Positions 12,178-22,411 of a DNA stretch of 64,000 nt are shown piece after piece. Location of the stretch: the NCBI RefSeq assembly GCF_029227915.1, contig NC_079879.1, forward strand, positions 34,288,501 to 34,352,500, in the 5' to 3' direction. The translations under genes and the position numbers were made by a program. Below the pieces are notes generated by a model. That model saw only the letters and a list, made by a program, of their open reading frames with translations. It was not told the DNA's origin and ran no database searches. Numbering within the stretch: position 1 is the first letter of the stretch; every line of letters starts with the position of its first letter. The stretch is from Hydractinia symbiolongicarpus. Taxonomy: Eukaryota; Cnidaria; Hydrozoa; Anthoathecata; Hydractiniidae.

Positions 12178-12459
12178 CTAATCTGTTTTCATAGCAACTT
12201 TACTTGGATCATTTCGTTCTTCCACTATAGCTGTCCATATATACAAACCAATAATAATGTGAACAATAACAACAGTAACAATAGCTGATCCAATAGCACC
12301 ATTTTCGAAACCCAGTATTCCTTCTATTACATACGACTTCAAAACGAAATAAGAGAAAATAGGAACTAATAACATAGCCAAAGTAAATTTCATCAGAGTC
12401 TTCAAAACACCAATCTCTCTTGGTCCCAATGTGCCATCACTTTTTTTTTCATTTGCCAT
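12178..12459 (-). CDS. VMA21: V-ATPase assembly factor VMA21
   Basis: A single-exon ORF of 93 residues, close to the roughly 100 residues of animal VMA21. Two hydrophobic helices are separated by a short acidic loop: about residues 22-44 (TLAMLLVPIFSYFVLKSYV) and 58-79 (IGSAIVTVVIVHIIIGLYIW). The N-terminus is hydrophilic, and the tail EERNDPSKVAMKTD is charged. Family knowledge: VMA21 is an ER membrane chaperone that helps assemble the V0 sector of the vacuolar proton ATPase. The start is supported by AATAATGGC context. An acceptor-like TTCAAACTTCAG lies just before the ATG, so a 5' UTR intron or trans-splice site is possible. The next gene downstream on the same strand begins within about 120 bp. 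Confidence 0.9.
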   Translation of the reverse strand: MANEKKSDGTLGPREIGVLKTLMKFTLAMLLVPIFSYFVLKSYVIEGILGFENGAIGSAIVTVVIVHIIIGLYIWTAIVEERNDPSKVAMKTD

Positions 12460-12499
12460 TATTTAACTGAAGTTTGAAATTTCATGTGTTTGATCAGTG

Positions 12500-13704
12500 A
12501 AGTTTCTCTAAACAAGAATTAGCTTATATATAAATGTATAACATGCTTTTTTAAGATCCTAAAGGGTAAATGGAAAGATAAGGTAATGATTAACAAGATA
12601 TATATATGTTGTACAATGTCAAAACAATAGACTTTATTTTATATGTATAAACAAACCAAAAGTCTTGAGACACTTAGTTCTGACCTAGCCAGATTGAAAT
12701 AGCTGAACTAGCTACTGAAGATATGATATACTTTGAGTCAGATATGATAATACATGCACACTTTTTTCTTTAAAAAACTAGCTATGAAATTAAATGATGT
12801 ATATTTCAGCAACTAGCAGTTAATACAGGATGTATGTCATACAATGACCATATAAAAATGTGATCATTCTGTGGCTATTGGGGCGTTAGCTGCCCCGGAA
12901 ATCAACACATTAGTAAATACTATCTGGGTGAAAGCCACCGTGGAGCTACCTATATATACTTGCTTCCTACTACACTAAATGAACCCACACATCTCTAGAT
13001 TTAGAGCCGTGTGGTTTGAGTTAGTTTAGTGGGGGGAAAGCTCTAAAACTTCCTGTTTAAGTGTTTTATAAAACATTTAACAGGAAGTTTCAGAGCCTAA
13101 ACATACTATATAAACTAAACAGACTATATGTAAACAAAAATATGCACCATATTATTGATGCAAATCAAATGTCATTAATTACGTCAAAACCACTTTGTAA
13201 ATTATTTTTAACGTTGAATCAGTGCATAAATAGTTTATGATTTCATGTAAACAAAAATTATATTGCCCTTTTGGCCCCGAGGCTTGCCCTTTTGAAATGC
13301 AATTTTAAGCAAGAAAATTCTCACTCGATTCAGGTAAGTAACACCCAAGCCAGGCGTCGTCCACTTACTTGATCAGTTGATTCACCCTAATACGGTGTAT
13401 AGGGTTATCTGATTGGGGAAAGATCCCATCTGCCAGGGAACTTGGGATGTTTCGCCCAGATTGCGTAAACAACCTCTTTATAAACAGGATGGCCGGATTA
13501 TGTACGCATGATCCGATTACGTTTTTTTGGCCTGAATATGTCGTGGTGACTGGCTTATGAACGCCAATATAATGGCTGGCCAGGCAAGCTGTGATTGGCA
13601 TTTTCTTTGAACTTTTCACATGGTGAAAGAAAAAAGTCTCAGCATAATTTTTCTCTGCAAAATAAAACATCATTGTGAGTGCATTTCAACATAATATATA
13701 AACT
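12500..13704. other. intergenic, only hairpin repeats seen
   Basis: There is no convincing gene. An open minus-strand frame at 13365-13673 has no recognisable domain. Short inverted repeats occur near 12880 (GGGGCGTTAGCTGCCCC), 12980-13017 and 13040-13096. Confidence 0.5.
13040..13096. repeat. 57-bp imperfect palindrome (hairpin)
   Basis: Arms GCTCTAAAACTTCCTGTT and AACAGGAAGTTTCAGAGC flank a centre TAAGTGTTTTATAAAACATTTA that is itself palindromic. It could be a small foldback or MITE end. No target duplication was identified. Confidence 0.55.
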
Positions 13705-13714
13705 TTAACACGTT

Positions 13715-13872
13715 GACTGCCAACTACGTATATATACGTAGTAGCAGCCCATAGTCTCACTGCCAACTACGTGTATATACGTAGGAGCGATCCATCGCTA
13801 AACTGCCAACTACGTATATATATACGTAGAATCGATCCGACCCTAAACTGCCAACTACGTATATATACGTAT
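13715..13872. repeat. subterminal tandem repeats with TACGTATATATACGTA palindromes
   Basis: Four copies of a unit of 42-44 bp start at about 13717, 13759, 13802 and 13846. Each contains ACTGCCAACTACGT followed by a TACGTA-type palindrome. The unit repeats the inner part of the piggyBac terminus, so these are probably transposase-binding subterminal repeats. Confidence 0.8.
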
Positions 13873-14142
13873 AGTAGATGGACAAATGTTTGAAGTAAAC
13901 TTTTATCTGATTGGCTCGTTTTATCGGTGTAAAAATTTTTGATCATATTCTGCAAAATATCGACTTTTTAAAAATGCGGCTCTTCAAAGATTTTTGCCCG
14001 CATGGTTTTTCAAAAATCTGGACACAATTTCTTGTGTCGCAAAATGAGAATGACAAGCATATAGTGAAAGAAAAAATGATTTGTTGATGCAATAAAAGTA
14101 ATATTTTCGTTTTGGAAGTAAAAGCTATAATACAATAAAAAT

Positions 14143-15805
14143 CTAGATTTTGTCATGGAATGTTTTGAAGCACAAGCCAATACATAGAGCTGGTTTATTT
14201 GGACAAACTTCGCATACATAGCTTGTCTCCTTCCTTATTTTCTTTTCACTATAGCAAATACGGCAGGGCTTTGATGTGTTTTTTTTTCCTCTCTGTTGGC
14301 GGAATTGGCATGAGATAGTGTACATCATTTTAATTCTGAGATTGCCCCTTTGGTAGATCATCAATCTTCAACAGTGACTTGATTTCCTGCTCTCTGTATT
14401 TTAGAAGGGAAACCTTTTTGTTGGTTCCATATTGACTATTTAGAAAATGAGCGTTGCGTATCATTATGTCCAATACGTACAGACCAACCTTCTTATACCA
14501 GCATCTTATACCTCCATCTCTGCATCTGTGCACAACCTCTCCTTTCGCCAGTTTGGCTTTTGTAACAGCTACTGGATTCGCCATTCTGTCACTTCTCAAA
14601 GTTCCGCATATGTAGGTCTTCTCTTCAAGCATGTGCTTTGCCAGTCCAAAAGAGTTGCAGTAGTTATCCAAAAAAAGGCGATACCCTTTTCCTAGAAGTC
14701 CTTCCATCGGGTTGATAACTACTGCCCCAGCCTGTCCAAGATCATAATCATCATCAACTGCTTCTCCAGAATAAATGCGGGCTCTGAGGACAAGACCACC
14801 AGACTCACACAATTCATAAAACTTGACACCGTATTTATGTCTCTTATTCTTGATGTATGTAACACCAACCTACCACGCCACAACATCATGGATTCGCCGA
14901 TTGATAAATCCCTGTTAGGTTGGTATATCTCCATCATCTTGTCATTCAAATGATCGATAAGGGGAATGATTTTATCCAAACGGGTAGTCTCTTCCTCGTT
15001 ATTAGAAAAGTGCCAAAAGGGAAGAATCATTTGAAATCTGTTTCGAGACATAACAGTTTTACACCCGTTGAAGTTGTACATCACGTTACAACTCCAATAA
15101 TGCTCAATTATTGGGAGTCTTACAATACCCATAAGGTAAAGTAAGCCAATAAATTTTTTTATTTCTTCAGCATTCACTTTAGTCTAAGCATTGTATTTGG
15201 AGGTGCGACGTAATGGCCAATGTCTGTTAATCTCTTGTGCAGCATACAGGTTTGTTTCCAGAACCATCAAATCAATTAGATCAACAACAAAAGTTTGTAA
15301 AAGTCAAACTCTCCATTGCTTGTAAGGTTGATCTTCAATCCTGTCTTTTCCTTGAATGAGAAGTTTTGAACTTTATTAGGTTCATCTTTCCAAAGAGCTT
15401 GTTCTTGTTCTTTCTTCATTTTTTCTGCTCAGCCTTTGTCAATGTCTTTCCTTGATCATTTGTTGCAGCTCGATCATCATGTACACCATTGTTCAAGTCT
15501 TGTCGTTGTTGTCCGGATGTAGATTATGAACCACCTCTTGTTCTTACTCCTCTTTGTGCGAAACCACCTCTTTTCCTTGCTCGCTTAGTTGGTATTGTTG
15601 ATATTGGCTCCTCTGAATCTTCTTCTGATTCATCTGCTTCCTTGGTAATATCTTGTCAATCAGCAGCATCTTCGTCTGAGGAGCTTGACGATTCTGTGTA
15701 ATTTGAGCCACAGCTAAAATCATCACTTGAAAGGCTTTCATTATCAGAGCCAGAATTCATGATAATATCTGCTGCCTCGGCTGCTGAGTATCTTTGGGAG
15801 GTGGC
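14143..15805 (-). pseudogene. piggyBac-type DDE transposase, broken
   Basis: All domains of a DDE_Tnp_1_7 transposase are present but in different frames. They are an acidic Ser-rich N-terminus (NSGSDNESLSSDD, from about 15805), the core start (EEIKKFIGLLYLMGIVRLP, 15177), and the first catalytic block reading SIGESMMLWRGR where active members have a D-E pair. Next come the second block RLFLDNYCNSFGLAKHM (14330-14812), and a C-terminal cysteine-rich finger (KPCRICYSEKK, VCEVCPNKPALC, ending at 14143). Breaks include a stop just before 15177, a frameshift after the GRL block near 14855, and another near 14330 by an A-run. The first catalytic Asp is Gly, so the enzyme was dead even before the shifts, or drifted afterwards. 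Confidence 0.88.
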
Positions 15806-16039
15806 TATTAAATAAAAGAATGTTAACTATATTAGCTACTTAGTATTTTTATCGAAGTTCTAGCAAAAATAAACAAAATTGAAAAGCCTGATAACAAAAA
15901 AAGCGTACCAAGTACCTTAATCTCTTTTTCATTAAAGAGTGCTCAATAAGATAATAGAGCAAACACAGTGTGTAAAATGTGTAAAAAAAGTGTGTAAAAT
16001 GTGTAAAATGTAAAAGTGTGTAAAAAATGCCCGCCACAA
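15806..16039. repeat. TGTAAAA-rich simple repeat
   Basis: Between 15968 and 16030 the motif GTGTAAAATGTGTAAAA recurs in imperfect tandem copies. It lies just 5' of the Penelope-like element, so it may mark that insertion junction. Confidence 0.45.
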
Positions 16040-17963
16040 GTCAAATAATTGATACCTTTTGAAAACGACTTACTAGAGATGATCAAAAACGTTAAGTTCC
16101 AGTACGTACGTAACAACTTCCAAGATAGACTAAACAATGATTTGAAAGGAATCCGTGGGTCAAATAAAACACTAACAGCCGCAGATAAAACTTCAAACAT
16201 GTATAGGCTAACCAATGAAGACTACAATAAATTAATTACAAATTCCATTACATCAGCCTACAAAAAAAAACCAGCAATATTCACAAGCAGGTCATAAACA
16301 AAGTCAAAGTTATTCTAAAAGGAGACAATGTTAACGACAGATTAAAAATAAATTCTAAAACTAAATGTTTTATCACTTTAAAAGATCACAAAGAGAATTT
16401 TGAAAATAACCCGACTGTACGGTTAATTAATCCGGCGAAAAATGAACTTGGACGTATAAGCAAGGAAATACTTGAAACCATTAACAAGAAATTGGTGAAA
16501 TCTCTACATGTAAACCAATGGAAATGTACAGAAAATGTTATAGAATGGTTTAACAAAATTGAAAATAAAGACAAACATAAATTCTTAATGTTTGACGTTA
16601 AGGATTTTTATCCTTTTATTAATGAAACAACACTTAATAAAGCATTAACGTTTGCCAAGACAATTGTCAAAATCTCTAAAAAAGATGAAGAAATCATAAA
16701 ACATTCAAAAAAATCTTTATTGTTTAACGGTAATGACACATGGATTAAATTGAACAGTGGTTTATTTGACGTTACAATGGGTGCATATGATGGTGCCGAA
16801 ACCTGTGAACTTGTAGGAACGTACATACTAAATCTTGTAGCTAAGAAATACAAAAAAAGCGATATTGGTTTGTATAGAGACGATGGATTAGCCGTGTTTA
16901 AGCAGAAAAGTGGACCACAACTAGAGAAAATTAAGAAAGACATCCAAAAAACATTTAAAGAATGTGAATTATCAATAACAATCCAGAGTAACATGAAAAT
17001 TGTAAACTATTTGGATTGTACCTTTAACTTAAACAACGGAACCTATAAACCTTACCGTAAACCTAATGACGAAACCAGTTACATAAACGTAGAATCTAAC
17101 CATCCACCTTCAATTATTAAACAAGTTTCAATAGCCTTAGAAGAACGACTTTCACTACTGTCTGCAAACGAAAAAATATTTTACCAATCTACACCTTACT
17201 ACGAACAAGCGCTCAAAAACTCAGGTTATTCCAAAAAACTTACATACACAAACAAACAAAAAAAAAACAATAACAGAAAAAACAGAAAAAGAAATATAAT
17301 TTGGTTTAATCCCCCTACAGCGTAAATGTTAAAACAAGAATCGCAAAGCAATTTTTATCGCTAATCGACAAACATTTTTTTCTCGAAAACACAAGTATCA
17401 CAAAATATTTAACCGAAACAATGTTAAAGTAAGTTACAGTTGCGTGCCTAACATGAAACAACACATAGATGCCCATAATAAAAACATTATTAACACCAAA
17501 CCTTCCCAAAAAGAACACAACTGCAACTGCATCAAAAAAAAACAATGTCCCTTAAACCACCAATGCCTAACACCATGCATTGTTTACCAAGCTAATCTGA
17601 TGTCTAAAGAAAATCCACGGTATGAGGCAAATTATATTGGCATTAGCGAAGTGGCATGTAAAAAACGTTACGCAAACCATAAAAAATCATTAAACACAGA
17701 ACGATACATGGATGATACAGCTTTATCAAAAGAAGTATGGCGATTGAAGAAGAACAAAGAAACACCAAAAAATGCGATGGAAAATTATCAAAAAATGTTC
17801 CCCGTATAAACCCAATTCAAAAAACTGTAACCTCTGCCTTAACGAAAAGTATGAAATTTTAACTTTTAAAGGAAACAACCTTTTGAACCAGAAAAATGAA
17901 CTTATATCAAAATGTAGACACCAAAACAAATTCTTGTTGACCAGTTTTGACACTAATGACTGA
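16040..17963 (+). pseudogene. Penelope-like retroelement (RT plus GIY-YIG), broken
   Basis: The fragments read in order as one polyprotein. At 16049-16297 is the N-terminal part (FENDLLEMIKNVKFQYV). From about 16300 to 17325 is the reverse transcriptase, with NPTVRLINPAKNELGR, motif A FMLFDVKDFYPFI-like (LMFDVKDFYPFI), and motif C LYRDDGLAVF. At 17444-17809 is a CNC/CPL cysteine patch and a GIY-YIG-like endonuclease (EANYIGISEVACKKRYANHK). At 17772-17963 is the conserved tail KCSPYKPNSKNCNLCLNEKY. Frameshifts lie near 16270, 17318, 17385 and 17790. The combination of RT and C-terminal GIY-YIG is diagnostic of Penelope-like elements. The 5' end is truncated. It lies in opposite orientation inside the piggyBac relic. 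Confidence 0.85.
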
Positions 17964-18035
17964 CGTCAAATGAAGTCATTGCATGTACATGAGAACATGA
18001 TATTGAATATTAAACGTTAACTTTGTAAATTTTTA

Positions 18036-18065
18036 TATATTATATATATATATATATATATTTAT
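18036..18065. repeat. (TA)n microsatellite
   Basis: A run of TA dinucleotides of about 30 bp, interrupted at its left edge. It lies just after the Penelope-like element. Confidence 0.8.
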
Positions 18066-18995
18066 ATTTAACAATAACATGTAGCGTGATACTATAAAAC
18101 GTCAAAAGTTAGATTTTTAGATTTTTTCTTTCTTCGGTATTAAATTTAATTTGTTTTCGAAATCTTATCGGGAAGGGTAAAGTCCCGAACGTAGGGTTTT
18201 TCCGTTTGCGTTGCTAAACGTTGCTTTTTTAAAAAGAACTTTTAAAAGTTTCGAATGTTAAAAAATATGTTTCGACGATAAAGAAATATTACTCAACGTT
18301 TTAAAAGTAGCATTAGTTTTTTTTTAAATATTTAGATCATTGGATTTGTTGTTTTTTAAAAGAGCTTGTGTTTTTTAAATAAATCGAGATTAATTCAATG
18401 ACCTTCGCCTTTAATTTATTCTCGCGCAGAGTATTGTTTTTAAACAATGTTTCTTGCTATGCTTTTGTTTATAACATGAAGCAATTATTTTCGCGCAATT
18501 TGAAAGGAACTCGCTATCCTATTGTTTTTTTTAATGAAAGCAATTATTTTTGCAAGTTGAGCGTACGCAAGCATTATATACAATTACAAGTATTATATAC
18601 AAATATATAAAATACTTCAAGATGTTACCAAGCTAATTACAAGTTATTAGCATTGCAATATTTGGACGACCCGCCAAAAACACGTGGCAGTGAGCATGTC
18701 GCTTTATTGCGCTGCCAGTTTTCGGCACGCCACGAAAAAAGCTGTGGCAGCGAACGTGTTAAAGTAGTAACTAAATTTTACGGAACTAGATTTTGCAGAT
18801 GGGTGGGCTCATTTTTATTTTTCGCGGGAATTGAATTCTGGTGATGATCTAAATTATTCGTTTTACGGGAATTAAGTTTGGTGAAAAGTTATTAAAATTG
18901 CGAATTCCCAAATTTAGTTTCCACAAAATGTTGTTTCATTTGAAAACAACAACAACTTTGCCACCAGGGCTATTTGCTTGTCGGAAGTGCTGGAC

Positions 18996-19600
18996 TGTCG
19001 TACATAAACCAGCCTGCCCTGATTATGTTTGTTCTATAAGTGCCAAATAATATAAAAAATGTCTTACATAAGCCGGCCTGTCCCGGTTTTGTTCGTTTGA
19101 TAAGTGCCAAATAATATTTTTTAAATGTCGTACATAAGGGGCTGTCGACAAGCAGTTTTCGTCTCCGTTAACGGCAAATTGGCCGCTAGACTCTCGGACC
19201 CCCTTCCCCTGCCCCTTAATGGCAATCCCATTTCCCCTACGTTAGTTTTTGTCTCCGTTAACGACAAATTTGCCGTTAAATAGAGTTTTACGGAACAATC
19301 TTTGTGGAGACTTATACGAACACGAGATCTATTTTTTTAACAACCAATTCTAAATTATGGCGGATTTTACTGTGGAAACATTTTCTAATTTGTTGAATTT
19401 TTATCATTTTCCCTAAAAGATATAAAAAAGGTGAGAAAGTGAAATTCGTCTCCATTTTTATATTTTTAACGGACAATGCATTACCACCTTCCGCCCTAAT
19501 GGCCAATTTGCCGTTAACAGGGACAAAAACTGTTTGTAGACGGCCCCTAAGCTGGCCTGTCCTGATTGTTGGCCTGATTATGTATTTTCTGCCGTTTTAT
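18996..19600. repeat. tandem repeat of about 65 bp, third copy split by a MITE
   Basis: Units begin with TACATAARCCRGCCTG-like sequence at 19001, 19065 and 19131, and share TAAGTGCCAAATAATAT. The third copy is interrupted after TACATAA by the Harbinger-type MITE and resumes at 19548 with TAAGCTGGCCTGTCCTGATT. Confidence 0.7.
19138..19547. mobile_element. Harbinger-type MITE, 410 bp
   Basis: Terminal inverted repeats of about 47 bp begin GGGGCTGTCGACAAGCAGTT on the left. The right end, read in reverse, begins GGGGCCGTCTACAAACAGTT. Both continue to GTTAACGGCAAATTGGCC. The element is flanked by a 3-bp TAA duplication at 19135-19137 and 19548-19550, as expected for PIF/Harbinger. No coding sequence is present. 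Confidence 0.78.
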
Positions 19601-19719
19601 AAAAAGGGGAAAGCTGACGTACATAATTTAGGCAGCGTTCATAATCCGTGTGTAGAACAGGGACATGGCACACTAGATGTCAGCTAGCTACAGGAATTGT
19701 CTGATAAGCCACTTTTACT

Positions 19720-19905
19720 CAATTGGGTCTGGCATAGCTCAAAATGAGCATTATCTAGTTTGACTCCTTATCTAAAAGCTATGAACACCTCTGAAAATAA
19801 GAGACAGAGGGTATATCCCTCGCTATTTGTGAGTCTAGTTAGCTAGCTAGCCATGTGAAAAAATATGAAAATAAGCACATCCACACAAGTGCCCCTCTGA
19901 CCTGA
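19720..19905 (+). repeat. SINE 3' tail copy
   Basis: The segment GGTATATCCCTCGCTATTTG followed by TGAGTCTAG and GCACATCCA matches the tail at 60930-60980. This links it to the SINE family seen at 8.5 and 60.7 kb. The head is missing or too diverged to see. Confidence 0.45.
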
Positions 19906-20163
19906 CCTAGCAAAAAAGTCTAATGGTTTACGGAGGGAACATATATCCTTTGATGATGCCTCTTTCTTAGACGACGATTCCTAAAAATTACGTCTCCAAA
20001 AGAGTTAGATTTGTTAAACGGATGGACAAATGGGGACAAATTAGAGAATGTTACACTCTGTTGATAGACATGAGGTGCCTGCCATGTTGTGTGTCTCGTT
20101 CAGACAGATCAATAATTTGGATATTGACCCTTTATACTTTCAGCAGTTGAGGCTTCAGTGTTC

Positions 20164-20600
20164 TGCCCAAAGTAGGGCTGCTGCCCAAAGTAGGGTATTT
20201 TTAAATCATAACCCAAATAGGGCAAAACTATGCAAAGTAAAACAGATTCTTTTATCAGTTGGAATTGCATTTTTGCGTCTTAAAATAACTTTATTAAACT
20301 ACTTTAAGCTTCACTATTTTTATGCCTGAACTTAATTTAACGAAAATTCGCTCTTATAAACACATTATTTAACCAAAATTTAAACAATTAATCTACAACT
20401 ATTTCAGAAAAAGTATGCCCAAAATAGAGCATACATAGATACCCAAAGTACCCGACTTTGGGCGGGAAAAAAACCACCCAAAGTAGGGCATTTTAATATT
20501 GACGATTTTTAACTAGCTTTGGGCAGGAATAGCAACTACCCAAGGTAGGGCATTTTAATATTGACGATTTTTGACCGAGTTTGGGCGGGAATAAAAACAA
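20164..20600. repeat. GCCCAAAGTAGGG repeat cluster
   Basis: CCCAAAGTAGGG or its complement recurs at about 20166, 20183, 20455, 20480 and 20540. The last two units are about 60 bp long and share GGCATTTTAATATTGACGAT and a TTTGGGCGGG/TTTGGGCAGG end. Orientation alternates, so each unit can fold back. Confidence 0.65.
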
Positions 20601-21401
20601 TTTAAAGTCTAGCAGCTTTCCGACCAAATATTACCTCGTAGGGTGTCATTTTTTTGCTTCGCACAGATAAAGTGTTCATAGCATCTAAAACATGTAAACA
20701 TACTAAGATTAGTTACCATACCATGGCCTTTTACCAAAAAAAGATCGTTGCCAGTTTGGTGCAAATCTTAAGAAATAAACAAAAATCAGAAAAAACTTCG
20801 CTGACAGCAAAAACCTTTTATTAGACTTTGAACATGTGCAACAGAATACACTAAATTCACCTTCAAAATACTAACACTAGATTTCTGGCAGCCAATCGGG
20901 CCAGTTGTATGTTACCGTGTCATTTTCTCTGGCGTTGATCATTGTCTAAATTACGTTAATTTAAGGGCAGAAATTTAAAAGTTAATTTTAGAGATAGGGA
21001 AATGTATGTTCTAGCGCAGTCGCGTGCGCGTACAACAGTGACGTCACGGCAAGTCACAACAATCCCCTAATAGTCACCGCACCCTTCCAAGACCTAGTCC
21101 ATATCAATCCACATAATTCAAGGACCTATTATCCACTGCTATGACGTCATCAAGATGCTAGCGCAATTCTTATAATGTTCTCTACGCACATGCAGGGGAA
21201 ATTCCCTATCATGCAAAAATGAGTAAGGGGAAATTCCCCTGAGGGAAATAACAGCGTTAGTTTTGACCGCAATGAAATCTTCCGAATTTGTTAAAAATTG
21301 TGTAACATAGCATAGAAGATAAAAAAACAGGGCCTTAAGATTGATATTGAGAGGAATATTATAATAAGTTATCCGAAAGGAATCCCTGCGCAATAGTCTA
21401 G
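20601..21401. other. no gene seen; left flank of the Polinton remnant
   Basis: The sequence is AT-rich at left and less so from about 21000. AGGGGAAATTCCCT occurs twice near 21195-21245. No terminal inverted repeat of the Polinton could be identified. Confidence 0.45.
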
Positions 21402-22035
21402 ATGCCGGATCGATTCAAAACGCAAGACATGTGTAACAAGGCTGTTGAAGGGGCTCCCGACATACTCTATTTTGTCCCTGATAGGCTCAAGGCACAGGAC
21501 ATGTATAACACGGCCTTTGAAAAGGAATGCCGGACGTTCGAGGTTATACTGGACTGGTTAGTCACCCAAAACATGTCTAGTAACATGAACATTAAGCCCG
21601 AACTACTCTCTGCCCACCATCAAAGGGAAGCTGAAAAGGCTAGAATTAAGGAGGATTTTCTTATATTAGCCTGGCATCCGGATAGGGTCATGGAATTAGT
21701 TAGTATTATCTTGCAGCAATTGTTGCAAAATAATACTATTAATAAAGATGAGTTTCAAGACACAAGACATGTGCAACAAAGCTGTTGAAAAGGATCCATG
21801 GCTGCTAATGCATGTACTGGACCGACTCAGGACGAGAGATATGTGTAACAAAGTTGTTGAAAAAAATCACTGGGCGGTCATACATGTCCCCGATCGGTTC
21901 AAAACGCAGGAGATGAGTAATGGGGTCGTTGAAAAGAACCCACGCATGCTCCAATATATATCGGATCGTTTAAAGACGCAGGAGATGTGCAATAAGGCTG
22001 TTGAAAAAGATCCCGAGGTACTCCAATATGTTTAA
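21402..22035 (+). pseudogene. Polinton repeat protein with DRxKTQxMCNxxVEK units
   Basis: Starts MPDRFKTQDMCNKAVEGAPD at 21402 and continues in a second frame from about 21748. A degenerate repeat of about 32 residues recurs six or seven times: D-R-hydrophobic-K-T-Q-x-M-C-N-K-A-V-E-K-x-P-x-x-L-x-x-V. The first frame has two clear units plus a diverged middle; the second has four and ends LQYV. A single frameshift near 21755 separates them, so the intact gene would give about 210 residues. No signal or membrane segment is seen. The repeats suggest a helical solenoid for protein binding (inference). Function is unknown. Confidence 0.7.
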
Positions 22036-22046
22036 CTATAAATATA

Positions 22047-22223
22047 ATGTGCATTAACTGTCAATATAGTTTGAAAAGTATGATTTTTATGACCTTCCTG
22101 ACCGCCATTGGTCTATCCCTACCACTTATAACCCTGCCATGCGTACAAGAGGAGAAGGAGGGGTCCAATGAACGGAGGATTAAGTATTTGGAGGCTCACC
22201 TTGACCTGCTAATAAATGAATGA
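22047..22223 (+). CDS. small single-pass membrane protein, Polinton
   Basis: ATG at 22047, TGA at 22221-22223, 58 residues. After MCINCQYSLKS comes a hydrophobic segment IFMTFLTAIGLSLPLITLPC (about residues 13-32). A charged tail follows (QEEKEGSNERRIKYLEAHLD). The stop overlaps the next start in ATGAATGA, typical of compact viral gene order. It is not recognised beyond that. It could be a small membrane component of a virion (inference). Confidence 0.5.
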   Translation: MCINCQYSLKSMIFMTFLTAIGLSLPLITLPCVQEEKEGSNERRIKYLEAHLDLLINE

Positions 22224-22410
22224 ACATTATAACGACTGTGAAAGGGTACTCGATGCATATGACAAATGTACCTGCGGACGTAGGTTTGTTGTAAGCGGTA
22301 AAATGCTATGCTGGTACTGTTATAATGAGCATATCACATATAATAGGGGTGGTTATGTATGTACAATGACATGCAATTCTCTGCAGTCGTTCGAAATATA
22401 CAATAAATAA
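22216..22410 (+). CDS. small zinc-ribbon-like protein, Polinton
   Basis: A 64-residue ORF whose ATG lies inside the end of the previous ORF. Cysteine pairs KCTCGRRF and MLCWYCYNEH, then VCTMTC, could bind one or two zinc ions. No homologue is recognised by eye. It appears intact, unlike most of its neighbours. Confidence 0.5.
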   Translation: MNEHYNDCERVLDAYDKCTCGRRFVVSGKMLCWYCYNEHITYNRGGYVCTMTCNSLQSFEIYNK

Positions 22411-22411
22411 G

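Larger units (their letters stand above)
13709..18758 (-). mobile_element. piggyBac element relic with TTAA target duplication
   Basis: The left end reads TTAA then CACGTTGACTGCCA (TTAA at 13705-13708). The right end reads TGGCAGCGAACGTG then TTAA (18759-18762). The inverted ends match at 12 of 14 bases, and TTAA is the piggyBac target site. The 5,050-bp interval holds a decayed piggyBac transposase on the minus strand. It also holds a separate Penelope-like retroelement on the plus strand, which must have inserted later. Confidence 0.8.

Noticed and set aside
13365-13673. 102-codon minus-strand ORF
   Set aside because: No domain, no splice context and mixed composition; not supported as a gene.
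13715-13872. CRISPR-like array
   Set aside because: Units of 42-44 bp contain no unique spacers and lie at a piggyBac terminus in animal DNA.
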